Source of the DNA: Sporobolomyces roseus
Lineage: Eukaryota > Basidiomycota > Microbotryomycetes > Sporidiobolales > Sporidiobolaceae
Direction: 5' to 3'
Length of the DNA stretch: 64,000 nucleotides
Assembly (NCBI GenBank): GCA_016617785.1
Contig: JADILM010000002.1
Span: 2,286,156 to 2,350,155, forward strand
Shown here piece by piece: positions 31,675 through 41,718 of this stretch. The translations under genes and the position numbers were made by a program. Numbering within the stretch: the stretch's first letter is position 1; every line of letters begins with the position of its first letter. Under the pieces are notes generated by a model, which worked only from the letters and a program-made list of their open reading frames with translations, did not search any database and was not told the origin of the DNA.

Positions 31675-33682
31675 CTATCGAACAGAGATGCCAGTCTTTC
31701 CTTTCCTTCCCATTCCATCGTTCTCGTCAATCTCTTTACCAGTAAGCATCCTACCCTGTCCACCTCCCATCTTTGCTTTCTTGCCCATATCGAACACTTT
31801 CCAAAACTTGAGATCTTCATCCGAACTAGCCGTCGCAACCGTGGTTCCATCAGGACTGATACAAGAGTGTAAGATCCTCGTTTGATGAGCGTGAGGAATA
31901 TCGACGATCTTTTCGAGCGAAGGGTAAGACCAGAGTGAGAGGTGGTGGTCGGGAACTCCGTGAGATGAGAGAAGCTCTTTCGCGTGAGGGTTCCAGCGCA
32001 GAGAGGTCACTTGAGAAGAGGTGACGAGGGAGTTGAGTCGGGCGGATTGAGTCGTGTTCCAGAAATGAATCGTTCGATCTGATGAACCTCCTCCTGAAGC
32101 GAGTAAGGAAGAGTTCCAGGGACACCAAGCGAGAGCCTAATCGCGGAGATAGAAGAGTGAGCGTCAATCATCGAGAAGGTAGAAGGTAAGAGTAGATAAG
32201 CTTACCTTGACTGCAGCAGTGTGATTCGTTTTGCACATTTTGGGAGCATTCGTCATTCGACCATCCCAAACGTTGACGACGTTGTCGTTTCCTCCCGAAG
32301 CGAGGAGCTGCAAGTCGAGATGGAACGCTTGATCAGTCTCCCCTTCATACGTGAGAGATGGAAAGTCCGTTCAGACGTACACCTTGACCTCCACCACTCA
32401 AACCTCCCGCGATTTCAGGTCTCCATTCCAACCCACAAACTTCCCCTCGATGACCCCTCATCTTACTCACACAATGACTCGCAATCCTAACATCCGAATT
32501 CCAGATCTCTCCCGATCTACAACCACTCGCCAAAATAGCTCCTGACCAACTCAAACTCGGTACCCTCGAAGGATGACCCGCCATGGTTCTCACTAATGAT
32601 CCAGCACATACATCATAGACTTGGATAGGACCTGATGCGAGTCCGACTGCGAGATGTGATCCATCCTCTGTGAATTTGACAGAACAAATATATTCGTCTC
32701 CCTCGATCGTTGAGGTTGAAGCGTCTCCTCCTCCTCCTCCGACGTGGCATAGTTCAGTAACGGTTCCAGTAGCGGCGTTCCAAACGTAAACTGATTCTGC
32801 CAATCCAATCGCGACGAGGTTGGTCGAACTCCAATCTAGCAAGTTCAAGTAATAATCATCGAGCATTCCTGGAGCGTCTAGAACTCGTTCGGGTGCGGAA
32901 GGGATCTTTCGACGATTGGAAGCGGCGGTTGAGGAAGAGGAGGAAGCGGAGGAACCTTTGTTTGGGAGTCGAGCGTATTGGGAGAGTAAACCTGCATGTT
33001 CGGTTTGAGGTGCAGGAGGTTCGGCGAAGAAGGAGAGGATACGTTGATCAGAGTTTATACCGAGGGATCGAGAGAGGTCGGCAGTGTGTTGAGCGTCTTC
33101 AGCGGTGTTGCCACCTGAAGAGAGGGATTCGGAAGAGGAGGATTGAGAAGAAGAGGGAAGTAAGATTGGTCCGGTATGATCTCCATTCGAAGTTTGTCGA
33201 GATGGAATGTAACGATCCAGCTATACTCTCTTTCTGTGTCAGTAAAAGTTTGTTCGGAGCGAAAGGGAAAGGTGAGGTTGACTGACGTTCTTTGTTTTCT
33301 TTGAAGGAGAACGTTTCGAATCTCCTGCCAAAGTTGAAGGATCCCAATCATTACTGACTACACCACTCCTACCAATCCCACCATTCGCTGCTAGTTTAGT
33401 AGGACTCCCTTTCCTACTCGGTACATCGAAAGTACCAGTCAGATTTCCAGTTAAATCTCCAGTCAAATCCTCCCCTCCAGCTGCTCTCCTAGACTTCTTC
33501 GGACTCGCAGACTTCTTTCTAGTAGTTTGTGTAGTAGATAATGCAGGTTTGGGACGGGTGAATGCTGGTTTTGAACGAGTTGGAGAAGAGATTGAGAGGT
33601 TGTTGAGTGATGAAAGAGCAGAGAGGGGAGCTCGAGAGGGAGAGTCGAGAGTAGGTCTACTCTTTGTCGGTGATCTGGACAT
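31675..33682 (-). CDS. CDC20: Cdc20-type WD40 activator of the anaphase-promoting complex
   Basis: Cdc20 recruits substrates to the APC/C ubiquitin ligase at metaphase-anaphase. The start at 33682 gives MSRSPTKSRPTLDSPSRAPL, with a destruction-box-like RAPLSAL. An intron joins SKKTKN to LDRYIPSRQT, which holds the C-box (DRYIPxR). Then come DQRILSFFAEPPAP (the Mad2-binding/KILR-like region) and KIPSAPERVLDAPGMLDDYY followed by LNLLDWSSTNLVAIGL, diagnostic of Cdc20/Cdh1. Seven WD repeats follow (YICSVKFTEDGSHLAVGL, MAGHPSRVPSLSWSGAI, MRGHRGEVCGLEWRPE, HTAAVKALAWCPWNSSLLAS, PDGTTVATASSDEDLKFW). Where a C-terminal IR tail is expected the protein ends ISVR. I prefer Cdc20 over Cdh1 from the N-terminal layout. 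Confidence 0.92.
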
Positions 33683-33988
33683 GTTTGATGAGTGTTTGGA
33701 GAGAGTAGAGGCGAGAGGGAAGAGAAGAGAGAGTTCGCTCCTTTCGTACTCAATCAACAAAAACAATTCGTCAAAATTCGCTACAAAATCTTACCCAATT
33801 TTCTACGGACTCTGAACCATCTGGTACTAGCTTGCTTCGGGTACTCTTACAGTCGCTACTGCTTTTCGATTTTTGTCGTTATTGCAATCTCAACTCCGAA
33901 GTTCTCGGCTTTCATTTCCTCTTCCTTTCACACTCGTTCGACTTGTTCCATACTCTCCCTATGTTCTCACGATAAGCTTCTACCGCCT
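33683..33988. promoter_or_regulatory. Divergent intergenic region CDC20 / disordered-protein gene
   Basis: 306 bp between divergent starts; T/C-rich on the plus strand. No coding signal or specific element assigned. Confidence 0.35.
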
Positions 33989-35615
33989 ATGACTGCTTCA
34001 GCAACTTCCTCAGGCGGATCCGCTCTTCTTCAACCCTTTCAAACGGATTCATCAATTTCACCTCGGATAGAAGAGGGCAGACAGTATAGAGCGGCACGGG
34101 AAGGGATGGAGGGATTGACTGTAGCTGGAGATGCTGGAATTGCTAAGACTGAAGCTGGAGATCCCAGGGTGAGTCCCCTGCTACCTCCTCCCCCTTTCGG
34201 CCGCAAGGCTAAACCTCCTCTGACAACTCGCTTGACTATTGCACGAACAGACATCAGTTTCAGCTAGTGCTTTGGACGACTCGACAGCTCATCAGAAGTC
34301 GAACGAGCCAACAATTCGACGAAACGACAAACTTCCCTCTTTCACTCAACCCGCCTCTCCTCCTCATCCCCCTTCTTCCTCCGTTGTCCCCAGTACGATG
34401 CCAACTTCGACATCTTCTCGATCTCTTCAGATACCAGACAGTCCCATCTTTCCGACAGTCTCATCGAAAAACCTCTCTCAACGGCGACCTTCGCTTACTC
34501 CCTCTCTCGATGGATCCGCAAGTCAATCGACTCCACCTCGAACACACCGAATTAGTCCAGGAGCGAAGAACTACTTCCCTCTAGTCAGTACACCATCGAC
34601 AAAGCGCAGACCGTCACTCGAGACACCGACTCCGACAGATTCTTCTGAACTTCAAGCTGCTTCTCCGGCTCTCGCACCTCCAATTCCGTCGACATCAGGT
34701 GCGAATCGACATTCCATCTTCCCAGTCATCTCGAAACCTACTACCCGTCCAACCCCTTCAAACATCTTCCCACTCGTCAAATCCCCTTCTTCCTCCCTCT
34801 CCCAATCGACGAATTCGACTTCCTCCAAGATGTCAGCAAATCCTTATCCATTCGCCGATCCTCCATACTCCCCTCCCCCACAACAGCGAAGACCTTCCCT
34901 CACGACTTCTACAACTTCCTCCAAATCCGATTCTACCACTACCTCTGCTCGACCTAGACAACCTTCGTCCACCTATTCTGGTTCTACAAACAAATCACCT
35001 CGATCAGTAGGTCGCGCGCCCTCAATCTCTTCAACGACTTATTCTCCGACTTCTCGTTCGACCTACGCACCTTCTATCACTCCCTCCTCTATCGCACCCT
35101 CTGCAGAAGGTCCCATTTCGATCTTTGCAAACCCAGTAGGCTACAAACCACGTACTCTCACTGGTCTCCTCCTCCCGAAACCTTCGACGCAAAGAAGTCC
35201 TTCACCAACTTCTCCCTCGTCGAATTCGAAACCAAAATCGAAATTCTCATTCTTCTCTTCATCGAAAGACAAATCAGGGAAAGATCGAGAAGGAGTGACT
35301 GCGCCCGCGCACCTCGTCGCTGGTCCTCCGAGAAGTAATTCGAATCGAGTTTTGGACGCCGCTTTGACTACTTCGCAAACTTGGGCAGCGAGGAGAGGGG
35401 AACAAATGATGGCTCCTAGTAGTCCTATGGTAGGTACATTCGCGTATAGACCTGGACATCAGATTAGGAGGGAAATGGAGGCTCAGAATGGAGGAGGAGG
35501 AGCAGTTGAAGCGGAGGAACTCAAGAGAAGGTTGGAGAGGGAGGAAGATAAGGCAGTGTTCTCGAGCGGAGGAGGTGATGGGAGTGTCTTTCCCACTGTC
35601 AAGAGGGAGGGCTAA
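33989..35615 (+). CDS. Intrinsically disordered Ser/Pro/Thr-rich protein with repeated FPxV motifs
   Basis: Two exons (33989-34168, 34251-35615) give 514 residues. Exon 1 encodes MTASATSSGGSALLQPFQTD and a short charged part (RQYRAAREGMEGLTVAGDAG). Almost all of exon 2 is low complexity, rich in Ser, Pro and Thr, with many RRPSL sites resembling basophilic kinase targets. A short motif recurs five times: IFPTVSSK (about residue 125), YFPLVSTP (166), IFPVISKP (215), IFPLVKSP (231) and VFPTVKRE at the very C-terminus (about 506). The end is more ordered and basic (RPGHQIRREMEAQ, EELKRRLEREEDK). I recognise no family. A scaffold or regulatory role is a guess from the repeated motif. Confidence 0.7.
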
Positions 35616-36295
35616 GGAGAGGGAGTGGGAAGGAGCGATTGTCGTATGTTCTCATATTCTATCATTGTTGTCGTTCTTCACCTTGTATCTCTACTGTCAA
35701 TCTTCATATCGCTATATCAAACTGATCTATTCGTTGTCCTCAGTCTCGTTACTCGCTTCGGATGGACTCGCTTCAGACTCGCTTCGGATCGAACTCGTTT
35801 CGGAGTCGTTTTGATCACAGACTTCGACGTCTTGGAATTCGTCTCGATGGCTATCTTGCGGTTTATTCAAGCCTGCCTCGAAATCACGACGCCTTCATCA
35901 AACGAATCAAGTCTCGGAACTTTCTGGCTCGTTTCTTTTCGTCTCGGATTCGAACCTCAACTTCCGCCCACTTTGCTACTTTCGATCGCCAACTCCGTCG
36001 CATCTCCGGTTCGTGATCGGACGCTTCAAAGATAGGAGGGATCGGACAAACCGCGGACCAACATGAACTCGAAATCTCCCCTTTACCGTCGCAATCTCTC
36101 TTTCCTTTTCCTCATCTCTACCTCTTCCTCCGCCATCTCATTCGCCCTCGGGGCGGTTGCAATGACTGGATCTACTCCGTATCCTCGGGAGTCTCTCAAC
36201 GAATTGCCCGGCGTCAACAGAGGTAAGTCGCTTTCTGTCTTTAACCGTTCTCTATATCACTCGCTCATGGTCTATTGGAGCTCGTCCAGATTTGT
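35616..36295. other. Intergenic region with short imperfect repeats
   Basis: Around 35750-35815 a roughly 10-base unit (ACTCGCTTCGG-like) recurs several times imperfectly. A plus-strand frame from 36063 (MNSKSPLYRRNLSFLFLIST) looks like a signal peptide, but spliced with the downstream exons its phase reaches a stop, so I do not join it to the gene at 36296. Confidence 0.4.
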
Positions 36296-38206
36296 ATGGC
36301 AACCTTCGAATCCCTACACCGGGCCACCATCGCAGAAGGAGCGCTTCATCGACCTCAGCCAGTGAGTCTTCTACTCATTCGGCTACTTGATTCGCACCAC
36401 TGACCACCTCGCTTGGCGGGAACAGCCACAGCGAGTTCAGCCGAAATGCCCGATCCAGAGCAGCACAGGTACTATCATCCGTATCGACCCGGGAGAAACA
36501 GTAAGTTCTCTTTTTGCTTCAGAGAAATTTCTCGAACCGGTCTGATTTCCTCGCCTTTTAATCGGACAGGATGATGAGGAGATTAGACACTCTCTCCGAA
36601 TGACGTCTCACTCGCAACTCGCCGATCATCTCGCGCAAACTCATCTTGGACCTCCTCAATTGCGAAATCGCTCGACATCGAGTGGAGCCATTCCTACAGC
36701 CACTGCTATCGTTGAGCACCTGAGCCGTCAAGACCGACGCTTCTTACCTTCGTCTAGACGTTCATCACCTCCGGGACAACCTGGACTCATCGTCGCTTCC
36801 CCTCAAATCGACCGCGACAATTTCCCTATTCCCGCAACACTCGCAACTACAGCTTCCGAGCTTCACCCTCGTACTGGAATGGAGGAGACGCTCTACACCA
36901 CTGGATCTGAGGAGCTTGAACTCGTTGAAGAGGATAGGAAAGCCGTTTCGGGTTGCGATCTGCCGCTCAAGATGGCCGTACTCGTTCATTATAGCAGGAA
37001 ACGACTCGACAGTGCACCCGGAGAAACGGTCTTTCGCGATCGTGTCGCCCTCTACGTCGCTCGATATCTGAGACTGGACGAAATACTCGTTGTGAGCACC
37101 TTTTTTTTCTGTGTTTCTCGATTCTCAATGACACTTTCTCAATCACGCATAGCATCACGGCACTTCCCGATCGACATGGCCTCTCGTCTCAGGCATGAGC
37201 GCTCCATCCCCGATCTTGCTCCCTCTCGGCGGTCGATTGAACGTAGTTCGTCTCGAATATCAAGCATTGCACGTCTTCTCCCGACTTGACGACGTTCAAC
37301 CTTTCGAAACGGACGAGTCAGCGGAACTAGCAAACATCGATATGGAGGCGGTCTACACCCAGCTACTTCAACTCTTCTTCCTACACGCTTTCGACTCGTG
37401 TCAGAATCTCCCCGACTTGCATTTCGATGACGAAGTTCGAATCTGGACGGCGATTCAGAGTGACCACGAGACTCGACCACTGTACGTCAAGGCTCTCAGG
37501 TACAGGTTGTCTGTCGAGGAAAAGGAGGCAGTCGATCTCGCAGACGACGTCGAGAATTGGGCGAGGGACAAGATTCGCGAAGAGCTCAAACGCGAGTACT
37601 CTCAGGTCGAGGAAGATGGATTTCAGCCTGAGATCGATTTGAGTATCCTCCCGGAGGGTCGCATCGCTCATGGCGTCCTCGTCGTTTGGGCCGAGCTTCA
37701 CAACGCTATCGTTCGTTCTTTGTCTTTCTCTCCTTCCACTTCTGCTCTAACTCACACTTGCTCTTTCACTTTGTCACATGATAGATGAGCGCACGCGCGG
37801 TAAGAACTGAAGCTGAAGCCTCTTCCCTCCGAGTTTTCGCAGACTCATTTTTTGTTCGCTTTGACAGTTTCGCCGCAAAATCGACATCAACCGCAATCCT
37901 CGATTCAAGCTATGGACAGTCCCTAGCTTCGTTGCTGTCGCTGAATCATCGGATCCTCCTGAACCGGGTCTTCGACGTCGTTTGACTACAAAGGTTACGA
38001 CGCTTCCTTCGAGCCTTCGACGACGAGCGAAAACCTTCCGTCAACATTCGCCCAACCCTCCTCCTCGGGCTGGCTCTCCGCCTCCCGAGTTCGTTACGAT
38101 TGGCAGCACTCGCACCGGCACTACTCGACCCTTCGAACAGCCCAAAAGGAGATCGACGACAAAGAGGATTCGGAAGTTCTTGAAGGGTGATGATGGGGAT
38201 GACTGA
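36296..38206 (+). CDS. Member of an unrecognised helical-domain family with a 15-nt microexon (single domain)
   Basis: Six exons, all joined in phase 0 (36296-36361, 36426-36500, 36570-37091, 37153-37710, 37785-37799, 37868-38206), give 524 residues. The N-terminal third is polar. The core has ETVFRDRVALYVARYLRLDE, then YTQLLQLFFLHAFDSCQNL, LADDVENWARDKIREELK and EGRIAHGVLVVWAELHNAI. Next is a five-codon exon (MSARA), then FRRKIDINRNPRFKLWTVPS and a basic disordered tail. The core, the intron before it, and the microexon match both halves of the gene at 41719-44643. One donor is GTTCGT, a non-standard form. Function unknown; the predicted fold is mostly helical, with no membrane segment or catalytic motif visible. 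An upstream start near 36063 is the main alternative. Confidence 0.62.
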
Positions 38207-38379
38207 TTGAGTAGATTCTTGGTAGATTCCGATAGACTTTCTCTTATTTGTGTCAAAAATCTTTGTACCATTTCCTCTTTTCGATTTCGTCTATCCACGC
38301 TGAGCATTCTCCATAAGTCAACGGATAGTCCATTCGTGCGAGACTCGATAACATTCGACGATTCGCATAGTAAAGCTCG

Positions 38380-40471
38380 TTACGATTCCTTCCCCCTCCC
38401 CTTCTGCAGAACTTTCCACCTAACCAATTCCAAAGCTGCCTCTGCATCGTCTTTCGCAGAATGTCCAATCGTAGGATCTGAATCTTGTATGAACTATTCA
38501 CACTGCCTCCTCTCAATCAGCTCAACGACCTCACGAACTCCTTTCGAGAGAGAGCGCAAAGAAGGGGACGTTACCTTTTTCAAGATATCTTTCGTCAACG
38601 TTCTCAAAGCGTACCTCCAAGTACCTCCATTCGGATGCGGGAACAACTACACTTTTTCTCACATATCAGCTCGCTCTCGTCAACCCATACCGAAAGAGAT
38701 AGAAGAAGCTTACGATTGCCGTATCGATCACTTTCCGATGTACGATTCTCAACGCCCTCAAATCGTTCTCTACCCCATGTCCAACGACCACAGTCTCTTT
38801 CCCCATCCACCTCCTCACCAACTCGCCTCTAACCTCCTCAAGATCTTTCTCTCCTTTATCAAGATCTTCAAAAGTGATTCCAGAGAATCGAGTGTTGAGA
38901 TCAATCACTTGAATTCCTTTCGAAGGTTTGACATGTACGTCGTAGAGGACTTCTCCCGCTTCGTTGAGCACGGTCAAACGGGCGAGAGACATTCCGGAGG
39001 TTGTGTAGAAGAGTTCACAGTCGAGTGCGATGAGGTCGAGTGGGTTTGACGGGGAAGGGAGAGAGGAGGTATCGATGAAACCGCATCGAGAGTGTAGGTC
39101 GATCGGATCTTCATCCTATGTATGTCAGATCGAGTCAGTGAAGGCAAGATGAAAGAGGGATAGGAGAGAAACAAGCATACTTTGAATACGTGAGGTCCCA
39201 ATTGACATGGAGTCGCTTGTGCGGTAGGACAGCAGGAGTATACCCGTTGTTTCGTGCCTGTCATACGGGGAGGAAGAGGGGAGTTAGCGAGAGAAGGAGA
39301 TGGAAAAGGCAAGGGAGAAGAAGCGTACCTCCAATCTTCTGAGAAGTCATTTTGCCAGAATGATATGAACAAGCTCTTCTATCCTCCTGTAAGAAAGAAT
39401 GGTGAGCTTGATCGGCTCCGCTTGCTGCTTAAATTGATTAAGCGATTGTCTGACTTACTTGAGTGAATTCGCCTGGATTCTTCACGATGAACTCCCTCTT
39501 ACACCTATCGCACGTTCTCTTCTGTCCCACCTCGTTCGGAATTGCTCCTCCCTCCCCTTCCGGCACATTTAACCAATACCCAAACCTCTTCAACTCCTCT
39601 TCCTTTGCAACGAAACTCTCGACCTTCTCCTTGGTCAACTTCCCTTTTTCCCTCTCTTCCCTCTCCTTCGATTTCCTCTCAAACTCCTCGTTCGTACCGG
39701 CCTCGTAGTCCTTCGAAGCAGAAGGTCGTTTCTTGAGTCGTGCGAGGGACGAGATGCATGAATTACGATAAGTCATTTTGGTTGATTTCGAGTAGAGGGA
39801 GGATTCTTGTTCTAGTGCGTGTTTCGAGGCGAGCATGTAGCGTTTCGAGGTAGGTAGTATACCGGGTGTGTAGAGTTCGACGAAACTAGAGGTCGCTCAT
39901 GAAAGGTGAGCGAGAGGAGAAAAGGAAGGGAGGGAAGGATGAAAGAGACGAACGCGTTATGGAATGTGGAGAGCATCTTTTGACGAGTTACGAGAGGAGT
40001 GTGAGCTGCTCCTTTGACGAGTGTTAGACGAGGTGGACCAGTCTGATCCTCATTCAAAGCAGGCAAGTCAGAGAGGGAACGAAGGACAAGAGAAAGAAAC
40101 AAGGGATTTACGTTCAATGTAGGATCAACATTTTCTCTTGACACTGATGATTTCGAAGTACTCGCTACTGGTCTCGAGGAGGTTGTAGGTGAGGTAGATG
40201 AAGAAGGTAGTTTCGAAGTTGAAGCTACAGGATTCGATTCATCCTCCGTTCTCTTCCTGACTAAGATCGTACTCTTCTTCTTCTTCTCCTGTTCGTCTTG
40301 TGTAGCTGCTAGTCGTTTCTGAGGGATTGAAGTTGGGAGAGAACTGGATGTTGACTGAGTTTGAGAAAGAGGAGGAGGTTGAGAATGAGAGAACAAGCAA
40401 GGAGGGAAACTCTTGTTCGTGCACGTAGAGTAGATTGGGCAGTGTCCGAACAAGCCACTTGTAGGGAACAT
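38380..40471 (-). CDS. REX3: RNA exonuclease 3-like DEDD exonuclease
   Basis: Rex3-type enzymes trim 3' ends of small RNAs such as RNase MRP RNA. The start at 40471 gives MFPTSGLFGHCPIYSTCTNK, followed by PPCLFSH, the N-terminal CCCH-type finger seen in Rex3. A disordered part follows, then YTPGILPTSKRYMLASKHAL, a Cys pair (TCDRCKREF), RRACSYHSGK and QRVYSCCPTAQATPCQLGPH, a Cys/His-rich region. The exonuclease domain has LIALDCELFYTTSGMSLARL (DCE acids), TRFSGITFEDL, VVVGHGVENDLRAL (Asp) and FPHPNGGTWRYALRTL, with the last acids in TIGHSAKDDAEAALELV. The DEDDh set is therefore present. Six or more exons; stop at 38380. It diverges from OCA1 across 115 bp. Confidence 0.9.
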
Positions 40472-40586
40472 TCGAATTGGAGTGAGCGAGAGTGAATCGG
40501 AAGGAAACAGATTGAAGTTCCTCCCTCTCCTCTACCTCTCATTGGGAATACTCAAATCATAGCTAGGCCAACTAGAAGTAATTCGA
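40472..40586. promoter_or_regulatory. Shared divergent promoter region REX3/OCA1
   Basis: 115 bp between divergent start codons; too short for two separate promoters. Confidence 0.4.
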
Positions 40587-41452
40587 ATGGATCAACAAAC
40601 GCAAGAAACGCCTCTCGAACCACCTCGCAACTCGCACACGAATTCTTCATCTCCCCCCTCTTCCCACTCCTCCTCCTCCCCTCCCGAGCGACTCACGGTA
40701 ATCCGAGTACGACCCGCAAAGCGACTGTTGATCCCTCCACCCAATTTTGGAACAGTCGAATCAAACCTCTACCGTTCTGGTCAACCCTCCGAATTATCTT
40801 TCCCATTCCTCGAGGAACTCTCACTGAAAACTGTCATTTGGTTAGCTCCTGAAGATCCAAATGAATCATTGTATGCCTCCCACTCTTCCCTCCTCCTAGT
40901 GACTCGCGCTGATGAGAGCATGAGACTGAACAGTCAGCAATTCCTCGAAGATCATTCTATTCAACTCTTCCACCTAGGCGCAGAAGATTATGCAGCGACC
41001 TATGACCCTTTATCAGAAGAAACAGTCCTTCAAGCACTCGACCTCGTTCTCAACCCCCAGAATTCACCGAGTATGATCATGTGCGCTCAAGGACGACACA
41101 GGACTGGAACTTGTGTAGGGTGTTTGAGAAAGTTGCAGAGATGGAATTTGACTAGTATATTGGAGGAGTATAGGAGGTTTGCTGGGCCAAAAGTTAGGGT
41201 GTTGAACGAACAGGTGAGTCTCTTTTCACTCACTTTTTTTGTGGAGAGATTGGTTTTGAGGTGGAGCTGATGAATTCGATGTGATGATGTGATGGACAGT
41301 TCATTGAGTTGTTCGATTTAGATCTTGTATCAGTACCTCCACCTCCGACCTCGGAAACGATCACTACAGAATCGACAGATCAACCTCTCCCTCCTCGTCC
41401 TCTCCCTCCTCATCCTCTTTCTTCCGATTCGATTCCTCCCCTCTCTTCCTGA
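40587..41452 (+). CDS. OCA1: Oca1/Siw14-type atypical dual-specificity phosphatase
   Basis: Members of this family (Y_phosphatase2, PFA-DSP) act on phosphotyrosine or on inositol pyrophosphates, and yeast Oca proteins respond to oxidative stress and cell-cycle arrest. Exon 1 has a Ser/Pro-rich N-terminus, then LIPPPNFGTVESNLYRSGQP and FPFLEELSLKTVIWLAPEDP, both hallmarks. After the first intron come QQFLEDHSIQLFHLGAED and the active-site loop CAQGRHRTG, matching C(X)5R, then CVGCLRKLQRWNLTSILEEY and RRFAGPKVRVLNEQ. The last exon begins FIELFDLDLV and ends with a Pro-rich tail at 41452. Three exons. The Oca1 assignment over Siw14 rests on the loop sequence and is moderately sure. Confidence 0.85.
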
Positions 41453-41718
41453 ATCCCTCGTCTCCTTCATCTCGCAGTACCTTTCAAGACTATGTCGTTG
41501 TAACGAATGACTCCATTTCTCCCTCCGAGTCACTTCCCCTCGGTTCGCACAATCTCGCAAGGGAAGAACGTTCGCAAAGCGGGAGAGGGACGAGATGAAT
41601 GTCTATTTCGAGAACCAAAGAGCGAAGGAGAAAAGAGCGAATTCGACCCAAAAGATCCAAACGAAAGAAAGAAGTTGGAAAAAATATAGAGACGGGAAAA
41701 GCGAAAATCGAAATTCTA

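Noticed and set aside
35625..36035. 136-codon frame with hydrophobic N-terminus
   Set aside because: Contains the short DNA repeats (RFGWTRFRLASDRTRFG pattern), does not splice in phase into the downstream gene, and no family is recognised.
36063..36365. Signal-peptide-like start (MNSKSPLYRR...) for the gene at 36296
   Set aside because: The exon joins downstream exons in a frame that reaches a stop just after about 36570; the frame that continues starts at the ATG at 36296.
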